NCBI RefSeq assembly: GCF_030053155.1
Contig: NZ_CP125645.1
Span: 62,001-126,000, forward strand
Length of the DNA: 64,000 bases
From: Rhizobium sp. BT03
GTDB lineage: Bacteria > Pseudomonadota > Alphaproteobacteria > Rhizobiales > Rhizobiaceae
Direction of reading: 5' to 3'
Both the position numbers and the translations under genes were made by a program. Below, piece after piece: positions 1-9,887 of the stretch. The notes beneath the pieces were generated by a model that saw only the letters and a program-made list of their open reading frames with translations, did no database searches and was not told where the DNA came from. How positions within the stretch are numbered: position 1 is the first letter of the stretch; every line of letters begins with the position of its first letter.

Positions 1-375
1 ATCGGCGCGATCAAGGGCATCGTCCCGCCGACGGCGCCGCCCGATCCCGAAGCGCCCGGCCCATTCTCGTTCGGCGACCGGGGGCGGGTGGCGCGTATCC
101 TGACGGCGGCCGGCTTCACCGATGTCGCTATCGCGCCCTTCGATGCTTCCATCCCGTTCGGCGAGGGCGGGACGCGGGAAGCGGCGATCGACGACGCGGT
201 GGAGATGACACTCGAGGTCGGCCCGCTATCGCGCGCGCTCGCTGATCAGCCCGACGACATCCGCGCCCGCGCCTCGGCCGCGGTTCGTGCCGCCTTCGCG
301 GGCTGCCCCGGTGAGCGGTCGGTGATGATCGACGGCGCGGCGTGGATCGTCACGGCGCGCAATCCGGCAAGCTGA
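1..375 (+). CDS. SAM-dependent methyltransferase, C-terminal fragment
   Basis: Frame 1 is open from the first base to a TGA at 373-375, so the gene begins upstream of the window and about 124 residues are visible. The segment PFSFGDRGRVARILTAAGF followed by a TDV strand and a late SVMIDGAAWIVTARNP strand fits the C-terminal part of class I methyltransferases that resemble ubiquinone/menaquinone-type enzymes. The SAM-binding motif I would lie upstream, so neither the substrate nor the exact subfamily can be judged. Confidence 0.6.
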   Translation: MGAIKGIVPPTAPPDPEAPGPFSFGDRGRVARILTAAGFTDVAIAPFDASIPFGEGGTREAAIDDAVEMTLEVGPLSRALADQPDDIRARASAAVRAAFAGCPGERSVMIDGAAWIVTARNPAS

Positions 376-718
376 CAGGAATTGACGCCCCGCGGCATCG
401 GCCGTGACGCGATCGTCACCGCTTGCGGCCGGAACGCAGAGGAGGTAGGGCGGCCGACTTTTGTCCCAGCTCGCACCGCTGCCATTGATTTATATCGCGC
501 TCATCGGCGATTGCCTCTGGAACGAAATTGACCGCCCCCTCGAACGATTCAGGCCAATCCGCGCTGACCACCTCAATCCAAACAAGTCAATTTCCCTTAG
601 CGGGTATTCGTGCAGAAATGCCCACAGAGCCCCTTACAGCCGCCGAGAGAATGCGGTCGGAATCGGCAAAGCGGCAGGGAACCGCCCGGCGTGGATGGCC
701 AGGCGGTCGGGCCTTGGC
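376..718. other. Intergenic stretch without a convincing gene
   Basis: About 340 bases separate the methyltransferase stop from the stop of the minus-strand LigM-like gene. Several overlapping short ORFs exist but none has a good ribosome binding site or a recognisable product. A hairpin with arms at 681-690 and 698-707 lies just past the LigM-like stop and could end that transcript, though no T-run follows it. Confidence 0.4.
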
Positions 719-3051
<2,333 letters not shown>

Positions 3052-3090
3052 AAGCCTCTCCTCACCGTATGAGAATTTTCTGTGTCCAGC

Positions 3091-3247
3091 CTGTATACAA
3101 TGATAGGCTCAAAATTGTGCCGGCAGCAAGTGACATAACAGGTTTCATGAAAAATTACCGGAAAATAGCCAGATAGATAACCATTTTGATATGGAATTGT
3201 ATGGCGATCCTCATGTATTAATTGCTTGACAGGCGTCGGTATACACG
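3091..3247. promoter_or_regulatory. Divergent promoter region with two GTATAC operator candidates
   Basis: The metF-like and GntR genes diverge from here. TGTATACA (3092-3099) and GGTATACAC (3238-3246) share the core GTATAC; hyphenated GTATAC-type palindromes are common operators of the FCD branch of GntR regulators. The second copy lies just after TTGACA at 3226-3231, so a bound repressor would block a promoter reading toward the regulator. The first lies in the expected core promoter of the metF-like gene. Assignment to the neighbouring regulator is inference. Confidence 0.5.
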
Positions 3248-3334
3248 TCGTACTCTTTTCGAGAAGGAATGTGGGAATCGTCCGATGCCTGAAGGTTCAA
3301 GCGCTTCGAACAGGCCGCGGACCGCAAATTGCGG

Positions 3335-4099
3335 ATGGAACGGGAGATGGCTGCGGAAAAGGGAAACGTCGATCGCAAGCGCGATAGCCAGGCCTTGAAA
3401 GGCCTTCTTGGGGTGCGCGATCTCGTGCTCGGCGGCGGCGTCTCGCCGGGCGAGCGTCTTTCGGAAATCTGGCTCGCCGAAAAGCTCGGCGTTTCGCGCA
3501 CGCCGCTGCGCGCGGCGCTTGCCCGTCTCGAACAGGAAGGCCTGCTCGAGCAGATCCCGTCCGGCGGTTATGCCGTGCGCGGTTTCACCACGGCGGATGT
3601 TTTCGACGCCATCGAGCTGCGTGGCGTGCTTGAAGGCACGGCAGCCCGGCTTGCAGCCGAACGCGGCGTCACGCCAGCCAAACTCAAGGCGATCAAAGGA
3701 CTGATCCTCGAACTCGACAAATGCTTTCGCGATCGGCCGGAGGACATGCTGTTTGCCCAGTATGTCGAGCTCAATGCGGAATTCCATTCCATGCTCGCCG
3801 GTCTTGCCGGCAGCGAGACGATGCGGCGCGAGGTGGAACGGGCCGCGCAGCTGCCGTTCGCCTCGCCGAGCGCCTTTCTGGAGAAGCAGGAGGATGTGCT
3901 GGCCTTTCGCCTGTCGCTGGTGCATGCGCAGCGTCAGCACCGCGACATCGTTGCGGCGATCGAGATGCGCGAAGGCACGCGCGCCGAGGCGCTGGCGCGC
4001 GAACATGCGCGCCTTGCACGGCACAATCTGGAATTTGTCATGGAAGAGGATCGCAGCCTGATCACCCGCGTTCCGGGACTGACGCTGATATCGACGTGA
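3335..4099 (+). CDS. GntR-family transcriptional regulator (FCD/FadR-VanR type)
   Basis: The 254-residue protein has an N-terminal winged helix with the signature LSEIWLAEKLGVSRTPLRAA, then EQEGLLEQIPSGGYAVRGF, followed by an all-helical FCD ligand-binding domain (ELRGVLEGTAARLAAERG, with later His and Arg residues). Regulators of this type usually repress catabolic genes and release DNA on binding an organic acid. It sits between the demethylase pair and the LIV-type transporter and is the obvious candidate to control both. The start is uncertain: ATG at 3335 or 3347 are the options, and a TTG at 3329 is also in frame; none has a strong ribosome binding site. Confidence 0.85.
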   Translation: MEREMAAEKGNVDRKRDSQALKGLLGVRDLVLGGGVSPGERLSEIWLAEKLGVSRTPLRAALARLEQEGLLEQIPSGGYAVRGFTTADVFDAIELRGVLEGTAARLAAERGVTPAKLKAIKGLILELDKCFRDRPEDMLFAQYVELNAEFHSMLAGLAGSETMRREVERAAQLPFASPSAFLEKQEDVLAFRLSLVHAQRQHRDIVAAIEMREGTRAEALAREHARLARHNLEFVMEEDRSLITRVPGLTLIST

Positions 4100-4217
4100 G
4101 ACGCGGCCGGCGATCGAGGGCGGGGAGGCCCTGCCGGCCGGTCGGCTGAGAAAGCCGATGGAGAAGAGAGGAGGCCGGTGGATCGCATTGATCGCCGGTA
4201 AGAGGAGGAGAAAAGCC

Positions 4218-5396
4218 GTGATTGCCAGAAGAAGTCTGATCGCCCTCTCCGCAGGGCTTGTGATGTCGGCCGGCCTTGGCCTGCCGTCCTGGGCCGAGGA
4301 GACATTCAAGGTGGGTTTGATCCTGCCGATGACCGGCCCCTTCGCATCGACCGGCCGCCAGGTCGAGGCCGGGGTCAAAGCCTATATCGCCGCTCACGGC
4401 GATACGGTCGCCGGCAAGAAGATCGAACTCGTGGTGCGCGACGATGCCGGCACGGCCGACCAGACCCGCCGGATCGCGCAGGAGCTGATTGTCAACGAGA
4501 AGGTCAATACGCTTGCCGGTTTCGGACTGACGCCGCTGGCGCTTTCCGTCGCGCCGGTGATCACGCAGGCCAAGGTGCCCGCCGTCGTCATGGCCGCCGC
4601 CACCTCGTCGATCACCCAGGCATCGGAATATTTCATCCGCACCAGCGGCACGCTGCCGCAATATTCGGTGCCGGTGGCGACCTGGGCGCATGAAAACAAC
4701 ATCACCAAGGTCGTGACCCTGGTGACCGATTACGGCCCGGGCATCGATGCGGAAACCTGGTTCACCAAGGAGTTCAAGGCCAAGGGCGGCGAGGTCGTCG
4801 AAGCCGTGCGCGTCCCCCTGCAGAACCCGGATTTCGCGCCTTTCCTGCAGCGTGTGCGCGATGCCAAGCCGGATGCGGTCTTCGTGTTCCTGCCATCCGG
4901 CGTCGGCTCGCTGTTCATGAAGCAGTTCGTCGACCGCGGTCTTGCCGAAGCCGGCATCAAGCTGATCGGCACCGGCGACATTACCGACGACGACATCCTG
5001 AACGGCATGGGCAAGCCTGCGCTCGGCACCATTACCGCTCATTTTTACGCGGCTGCGCATGACAGCCCGGAGAACGCAGCCTTCGTCAAGGCCTTCAAGG
5101 ACGCCAACAAAGACATGCGCCCGAATTTCATGGCGATGGGCGGTTATGACGGCATGCACGCCATTTATGCCGCGCTCGAAGCGACCAAGGGCGATGCGGA
5201 CGGCGCCGCGCTGATCAAGGCGATGAAGGGCCTTGCCTGGACGAGCCCGCGCGGCCCGATCTCGATCGATCCCGAGACCCGCGATATCATCCAGAACATC
5301 TACATGCGCGAAGTCAAGGACGTGAACGGCGAGCTGCAGAACGTCGAATTCAAGACCTTCAAGGATGTGAAGGATCCGGTCAAATCAGGCCAATAA
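4218..5396 (+). CDS. Branched-chain amino acid-type ABC transporter, substrate-binding protein
   Basis: This is a periplasmic binding protein of the LivJ/LivK family. The mature domain opens with TFKVGLILPMTGPFASTGRQ and contains the hallmark VELVV/DDAGTADQTRRIAQELI pattern. I place the start at GTG 4218, preceded by AGAGGAGGAGAAAAGCC, giving 392 residues and a clean signal peptide (MIARRSLIALSAGLVMSAGL, cleavage near PSWA-EET). An in-frame ATG at 4158 would add a charged tail before the signal peptide and is less likely. Family members bind hydrophobic amino acids but also aromatic acids, amides and other compounds, so the ligand is unknown. The neighbouring LigM/MetF pair suggests a methylated compound. 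Confidence 0.88.
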   Translation: MIARRSLIALSAGLVMSAGLGLPSWAEETFKVGLILPMTGPFASTGRQVEAGVKAYIAAHGDTVAGKKIELVVRDDAGTADQTRRIAQELIVNEKVNTLAGFGLTPLALSVAPVITQAKVPAVVMAAATSSITQASEYFIRTSGTLPQYSVPVATWAHENNITKVVTLVTDYGPGIDAETWFTKEFKAKGGEVVEAVRVPLQNPDFAPFLQRVRDAKPDAVFVFLPSGVGSLFMKQFVDRGLAEAGIKLIGTGDITDDDILNGMGKPALGTITAHFYAAAHDSPENAAFVKAFKDANKDMRPNFMAMGGYDGMHAIYAALEATKGDADGAALIKAMKGLAWTSPRGPISIDPETRDIIQNIYMREVKDVNGELQNVEFKTFKDVKDPVKSGQ

Positions 5397-5428
5397 GCGC
5401 GGAGCCGCTTAAGCTCCGATGATAAAAT

Positions 5429-5450
5429 GCGGCGGAGATCGCTCCGCCGC
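5429..5450 (+). terminator. Intercistronic hairpin after the LIV binding-protein gene
   Basis: GCGGCGGAG (5429-5437) and CTCCGCCGC (5442-5450) form a perfect 9-bp stem with a 4-base loop, followed by TTTGCT. It lies between the binding-protein stop and livH and could either partly terminate transcription or protect the upstream mRNA, giving more binding protein than permease. Confidence 0.6.
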
Positions 5451-5476
5451 TTTGCTCCTGGAAAGTCGGGTTTATC

Positions 5477-6337
5477 ATGCTGACTATTCTGTTCGACGGC
5501 ATCGCCTACGGAATGCTGCTGTTCATTCTCGCCTGCGGACTGACCATCACGCTTGGATTGATGAATGTCATCAACCTCGCCCATGGCGCCTTCGCCATGG
5601 CGGGCGGCTATATCACCGTCGTCCTGATGAACAGCTACGGCGTCTCCTTCTATTGGTGTTTGCCGATCGCCTTCCTCGCAGTCGGGCTTGCCGGGCTGGT
5701 TCTGGAGCGTTTGCTCTACCGGCACCTCTATTCCAAGCCGCATCTCGACCAGGTCCTGTTCTCCGTCGGTCTGGTCTTCATGTCGGTCGCCGGCGCCTAT
5801 TATTTCATGGGCGGCCAGCAGCAGATGATCCAGCTGCCGCAGGAGCTTTCCGGCCGCTGGGATCTCTATGGCGTCGGCATCGGCCGCTACCGGCTGTTCA
5901 TCGTCCTGGTCTGCGTCCTCCTGACGATCGTGCTGCAGCTGCTCCTGACCAAAACCCGTTTCGGCAGCCAGCTGCGTGCCGCCGTCGACGACGGGCGGGT
6001 CGCCCGCGGACTCGGTATCAATGTCTCGGCGGTCTTTGCGTTGACCTTTGCCGTCGGCTCGGGCCTTGCCGGTCTCGGCGGCGCCATGGGCACGGAGATT
6101 CTCGGCCTCGATCCGAACTTTCCGCTGAAGTTCATGATCTATTTCCTGATCGTGGTGACGGTCGGCGGGACCTCCTCGATCACCGGGCCGTTTCTTGCCG
6201 CCCTGCTGCTCGGCATCGCCGATGTCGCCGGCAAATATTACGTGCCGCAGATCGGCGCCTTCGTCATTTACGGCGTCATGGTCGTCGTGCTTCTCCTGCG
6301 TCCGCACGGTCTGTTTTCGCGGGAGGGCGGCCGATGA
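5477..6337 (+). CDS. livH: LIV-type ABC transporter permease LivH
   Basis: The 286-residue membrane protein has about eight hydrophobic segments and the LivH opening: LTILFDGIAYGMLLFILACGLTIT, then GLMNVINLAHGAFAMAGGY, where NLAHGAF is the most conserved family motif. It forms the inner-membrane channel with LivM. The stop codon overlaps the ATG of livM (ATGA at 6334-6337), indicating translational coupling. Confidence 0.92.
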   Translation: MLTILFDGIAYGMLLFILACGLTITLGLMNVINLAHGAFAMAGGYITVVLMNSYGVSFYWCLPIAFLAVGLAGLVLERLLYRHLYSKPHLDQVLFSVGLVFMSVAGAYYFMGGQQQMIQLPQELSGRWDLYGVGIGRYRLFIVLVCVLLTIVLQLLLTKTRFGSQLRAAVDDGRVARGLGINVSAVFALTFAVGSGLAGLGGAMGTEILGLDPNFPLKFMIYFLIVVTVGGTSSITGPFLAALLLGIADVAGKYYVPQIGAFVIYGVMVVVLLLRPHGLFSREGGR

Positions 6338-7380
6338 GCGGAGCCCGCAGCGAGGCGAGAGACCGCGCCACCGAACAGCTTCGCCGCGGCAACGCCTGGC
6401 GGCTCTATGAGATCGCGCTCTGGATCGCGGCGGCGGCCGCCATCTTCGTGCTGCCCTCGAAGATGCTGCTGCTGACCGAAATCGCCATCACCGCGCTTTT
6501 TGCCATATCCCTCGATCTGGTGCTCGGCTATGCCGGCATCGTTTCGCTCGGTCATGCCGCCTTCTTCGGCCTCGGCGCCTATGCGGCCGGTCTCTTTGCC
6601 AAACATGTCTTTGCCGAGCCCGTCACCGGCCTCTTTGCCGCTGCCGTGGTCTCCGGCCTTGCCGGCTTCGCAGCGAGCTTCCTCGTTCTGCGCGGCTCGG
6701 ACCTGACGCGGCTGATGACGACGCTCGGTATTGCCCTGATGCTCGCCGAACTCGCCAATCAGCTGGCATGGGCGACGGGCGGTGCGGACGGCCTCAGCGG
6801 CATCACCATCGGGCCGATCCTCGGCGTTTTCGCATTCGATCTCTGGGGCCGCACCGGTTATGTCTACAGCCTGGCCGCACTCTTCATCCTGACATTCGTC
6901 GCGCGGCATCTGGTGAATTCCTCCTTCGGCCTGTCGCTGAGGGCGATCAAGGCCAATCCGGTGCGCGCCGCCATGGTCGCCATTCCGGCGAGGAACCGGA
7001 TCATCGTCATCTATACGGTCGCCGCCGCCTATGCCGGCGTTGCCGGGGCGCTGCTGACGCATACGACGAGTTTCGTTTCGCCTGACGTGCTCGCCTTCCA
7101 CCGCTCGGCCGACGTTCTTCTGGTGCTGGTCATCGGCGGCGTCGGTTATCTCTATGGCGGCATTGTCGGCGCGGTCATCTTCACCGTGCTGCGCGACTGG
7201 CTGTCGGTCTCGACGCCGCAATACTGGATGTTCTGGATCGGCCTGATCCTGATCGCCATCGTTCTCATCGGCCGCGAGCGTATCGCCCGCTGGGACAGTT
7301 TTCTGCCGGCCTCGCTGCAGCTCGGCATCAAGCGGCTGGCGACCTGGCGGCCCGGCGCGACGCTGAGGGAAAGCCGATGA
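6334..7380 (+). CDS. livM: LIV-type ABC transporter permease LivM
   Basis: The 348-residue permease contains the family segment YAGIVSLGHAAFFGLGAYAAG and the cytoplasmic coupling region SLRAIKANPVRAAMVAIP. The reading frame stays open upstream to 5419, but the ATG at 6334 overlaps the livH stop, is preceded by GGGAGGGCGG, and gives the normal LivM length, so the upstream part is out-of-frame livH shadow. A basic N-terminal tail of about 25 residues precedes the first membrane segment. The stop overlaps the livG start by four bases. Confidence 0.92.
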   Translation: MSGARSEARDRATEQLRRGNAWRLYEIALWIAAAAAIFVLPSKMLLLTEIAITALFAISLDLVLGYAGIVSLGHAAFFGLGAYAAGLFAKHVFAEPVTGLFAAAVVSGLAGFAASFLVLRGSDLTRLMTTLGIALMLAELANQLAWATGGADGLSGITIGPILGVFAFDLWGRTGYVYSLAALFILTFVARHLVNSSFGLSLRAIKANPVRAAMVAIPARNRIIVIYTVAAAYAGVAGALLTHTTSFVSPDVLAFHRSADVLLVLVIGGVGYLYGGIVGAVIFTVLRDWLSVSTPQYWMFWIGLILIAIVLIGRERIARWDSFLPASLQLGIKRLATWRPGATLRESR

Positions 7381-8126
7381 CCGTCGCGCTGGAAACCCGC
7401 AATCTCGTCAAGCGTTTCGGCGGCTTCACCGCCACCAACGATGTTTCGCTGTCGATCAAAAGCGGCGCACGCCATGCGCTGATCGGTCCGAACGGCGCCG
7501 GCAAGACCACGCTGATCAATCTGTTGACCGGGGTGCTGAAGCCGACCTCCGGCCAGGTGATCGTCGGCGGCGAGGATATTACCGGCCTTCCCCCGCATCG
7601 GCGTGTGCGGCGCGGCGTTGCCCGCACGTTCCAGATCAACCAGCTGTTTTCCGGCTTCACGCCGCTGGAATCCGTTCTGCTGGCGATCAACGAGCGGGAT
7701 GGCCTCGGCCGCTCCGCCTGGCGCCCGCTCGCAGCCCATCTGAATGCGACCGATGAGGCGGTGGATCTTCTGGAACGGTTCGGCCTTGCCGGCGTCATGG
7801 GCGAGAAGACCGGCCGGATCGCCTATGGCAAGCAGCGGCTTCTTGAAATCGCGCTTGCCTTCGCGAGCCGGCCGCGGGTGCTTCTGCTCGACGAGCCGGC
7901 GGCCGGTGTCGCCGAAGAAGAGCGCAGCGAAGTGCTCGCCATCGTCCGCAGCCTGCCTCCCGAGGTGACGGTGGTGCTCATCGAACATGACATGGATCTC
8001 GTCTTTTCCTTTGCCGACCGCATTTCGGTTCTGGTCGCCGGCGCCGTGATGGCCGAGGGAACGGTCTCGGAGATCGCCGCCGACCCGCGCGTCAAGGCGG
8101 TCTATCTCGGGGAGGACGCGGCATGA
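7377..8126 (+). CDS. livG: LIV-type ABC transporter ATPase LivG
   Basis: This 249-residue ATPase has Walker A GPNGAGKTT near residue 39, the LivG-typical FQINQLFSGFTPLESV after GVARTFQ, a Walker B segment LLLDEPAAGV and a His switch IEHDMDLV. The usual LSGGQ signature appears in the altered form IAYGKQRLLEIALAFA, which is normal for LivG proteins (YGxQR). It pairs with LivF to power transport. Its start overlaps the livM stop and its stop overlaps the livF start. Confidence 0.92.
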   Translation: MTVALETRNLVKRFGGFTATNDVSLSIKSGARHALIGPNGAGKTTLINLLTGVLKPTSGQVIVGGEDITGLPPHRRVRRGVARTFQINQLFSGFTPLESVLLAINERDGLGRSAWRPLAAHLNATDEAVDLLERFGLAGVMGEKTGRIAYGKQRLLEIALAFASRPRVLLLDEPAAGVAEEERSEVLAIVRSLPPEVTVVLIEHDMDLVFSFADRISVLVAGAVMAEGTVSEIAADPRVKAVYLGEDAA

Positions 8127-8848
8127 CGGCGCTTTTGCGGATCGACAGGCTCGTCTCCGGCTATGGCGAGGCCCGGGTTCTCGGCGGCGTCAGTTTCGAA
8201 CTCGATGAGGGACAGTCCCTGTCGCTGCTCGGCCGCAACGGTGCCGGCAAGACGACGCTGGTCGATACGATCGCCGGCGTCACCACCCATCATTCCGGCA
8301 CGATCGGCTTTGCCGGCACCGATCTGACCCGCATGCGGCCGGAACGGCGGGCGGCCGCCGGCATCGGCTGGGTACCGCAGGAGCGCAATATCTTCAGGTC
8401 GCTCACCGTCGAGGAGAACCTGACGGCGATCGCCCGTCCCGGCCGATGGTCGCTCGAGCGCGTCTATTCGATGTTCCCGCGCCTGAAGGAGCGGCGCCTC
8501 AATCGCGGCAACCAGCTTTCCGGCGGCGAGCAGCAGATGCTGGCGCTCGGACGGGCGCTGATGCTCAATCCGAGGCTGCTGCTGCTCGACGAGCCGCTGG
8601 AAGGATTGGCGCCGATCATCGTCGACGAGCTGCTGGCGGCGCTGCGCAAGATCATCGACGGCGAAGGCATGTCGGCGATCATCATCGAGCAGAAGGCGCG
8701 CAAGATACTGCCCCTGACCGACCGCACGGTTGTTCTGGAGCGCGGCCTCGTCACTTACGCCGGCGAGAGCGCAACCCTGCTTGCCGACGGCGAGATGTTC
8801 GACAGATATCTGGCGCTCGGCGATCACAGGGCGGTCAGGCCGGCTTGA
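8123..8848 (+). CDS. livF: LIV-type ABC transporter ATPase LivF
   Basis: The 241-residue ATPase carries Walker A GRNGAGKTT, the LivF hallmark GIGWVPQERNIFRSLTVEENL, the signature QLSGGEQQMLALGRAL, and Walker B LLLLDEPLEGLAPII. The His switch position reads IIEQKAR, with Gln in place of His, which is common in LivF (EQN/EQK). It closes the transporter operon; no clear terminator follows before the next gene about 100 bases downstream. Confidence 0.92.
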   Translation: MTALLRIDRLVSGYGEARVLGGVSFELDEGQSLSLLGRNGAGKTTLVDTIAGVTTHHSGTIGFAGTDLTRMRPERRAAAGIGWVPQERNIFRSLTVEENLTAIARPGRWSLERVYSMFPRLKERRLNRGNQLSGGEQQMLALGRALMLNPRLLLLDEPLEGLAPIIVDELLAALRKIIDGEGMSAIIIEQKARKILPLTDRTVVLERGLVTYAGESATLLADGEMFDRYLALGDHRAVRPA

Positions 8849-8947
8849 TGCATGTCGCCGAAAATTCTCCAGCATCCCGATGAAGCCGAATCCGGCCCTT
8901 GATAATCACGGCTCGTCAAGGCAGGAGAGTAGCATCGCGGAGATTGG

Positions 8948-9817
8948 ATGCAGATGACGAGATTGGCGGATGCGCAGGGCCTGGAGATTTCGCATGAGGG
9001 ACATCGCACCCGCCTGAAATGGCATCGGCTGCGCAAGCGGTTTGCCGATCCGCTGTTCTCAGCCGACGTGATGGCGGAAGGTTTTGCCGTCGGCGCCTCG
9101 ATGGAACTCGATATGCGGGTGCGCGCCGACCGCGGCTTCGTCGTACTGCACGATGAGGAGCTCGACGGTGAGACGACGGGACATGGGCCGATCGCTCAAA
9201 AGAGCATCGGCGATCTCGGCGATATCAGGATGAAGGACGGAGACCGGCCGCTGATCCTCAGCGAGGATCTCGCCGCCATGATGCAATCGACGCATCCGGC
9301 CGCATTGCTGCAGTTCGACATGAAGGACGATTATGAGGCGATCGGCGCGAGGGGCATCGAGCACCTTGCCGTGCATTTCCGCGATATCGCCGCCTCGGTG
9401 ATCGTCAGCGCCGGCAGTCTCGAGCTGATCGTCGCGGTCAAGGAGAAGCTGCCGCATCTGTTGCGCGGCATCGATCCCACAGACAAGCTCTACGGTATCG
9501 GGCAGGCCAGCGGCTGGAAGGCCGTCGAGATGGAATTGCGCGCCGACCTGCGCGGCCCGACCGAACCGGACACGATCTATCTCCACTGGCCGCTGATCCT
9601 CGACGCCGCCAGGGAAGGTCTCGACATGATCGCGCTCTGCCAGGACGAAGGCAAACGGGTCGATGCCTGGACCTTTAGCCTCAAGCATCCCGAGGCCGGT
9701 TTCAGCGACGAGGAATGGCGGAACTTCCAGGCGCTCATGGCCCTGAAGCCGGATCAGGTCACTACCGACGAGGCGCCGGCGACCGAACGCGCCTGGAGCC
9801 GCCGCATGGCGGATTGA
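8948..9817 (+). CDS. Atypical glycerophosphodiester phosphodiesterase-like protein
   Basis: The 289-residue protein keeps the overall order of a GDPD TIM barrel: an early His in KWHRLRKRF, MELDMRVRADRGFVVLHDEEL (the Glu-Asp pair and HD motif), then LLQFDMKDDYEAIGARG and a C-terminal KPDQVTTDEA. However, the canonical HRG...PENT stretch is degenerate: after the His comes RL instead of RG and the Glu of PENT is not visible. No signal peptide is present, so it is probably cytoplasmic. It could hydrolyse a non-standard phosphodiester or be catalytically impaired. It follows livF in the same direction after about 100 bases and could be the last gene of that operon, though nothing shows a functional link. 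Confidence 0.65.
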   Translation: MQMTRLADAQGLEISHEGHRTRLKWHRLRKRFADPLFSADVMAEGFAVGASMELDMRVRADRGFVVLHDEELDGETTGHGPIAQKSIGDLGDIRMKDGDRPLILSEDLAAMMQSTHPAALLQFDMKDDYEAIGARGIEHLAVHFRDIAASVIVSAGSLELIVAVKEKLPHLLRGIDPTDKLYGIGQASGWKAVEMELRADLRGPTEPDTIYLHWPLILDAAREGLDMIALCQDEGKRVDAWTFSLKHPEAGFSDEEWRNFQALMALKPDQVTTDEAPATERAWSRRMAD

Positions 9818-9887
9818 CGTCGGCGCTTGCGGCACATTTCCGGGCTTGTCGCATGGTTTGCACAATTTTCATCATTTTAAACTTCTG

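Noticed and set aside
3259..3283. Seven-codon leader ORF before the GntR gene
   Set aside because: The AGAAGGA directly abuts the ATG without spacing and the peptide shows no attenuation-type codon run.
5419..6333. Long N-terminal extension of livM
   Set aside because: It is the out-of-frame reading of livH; the ATG at 6334 has a ribosome site and gives the usual LivM length.
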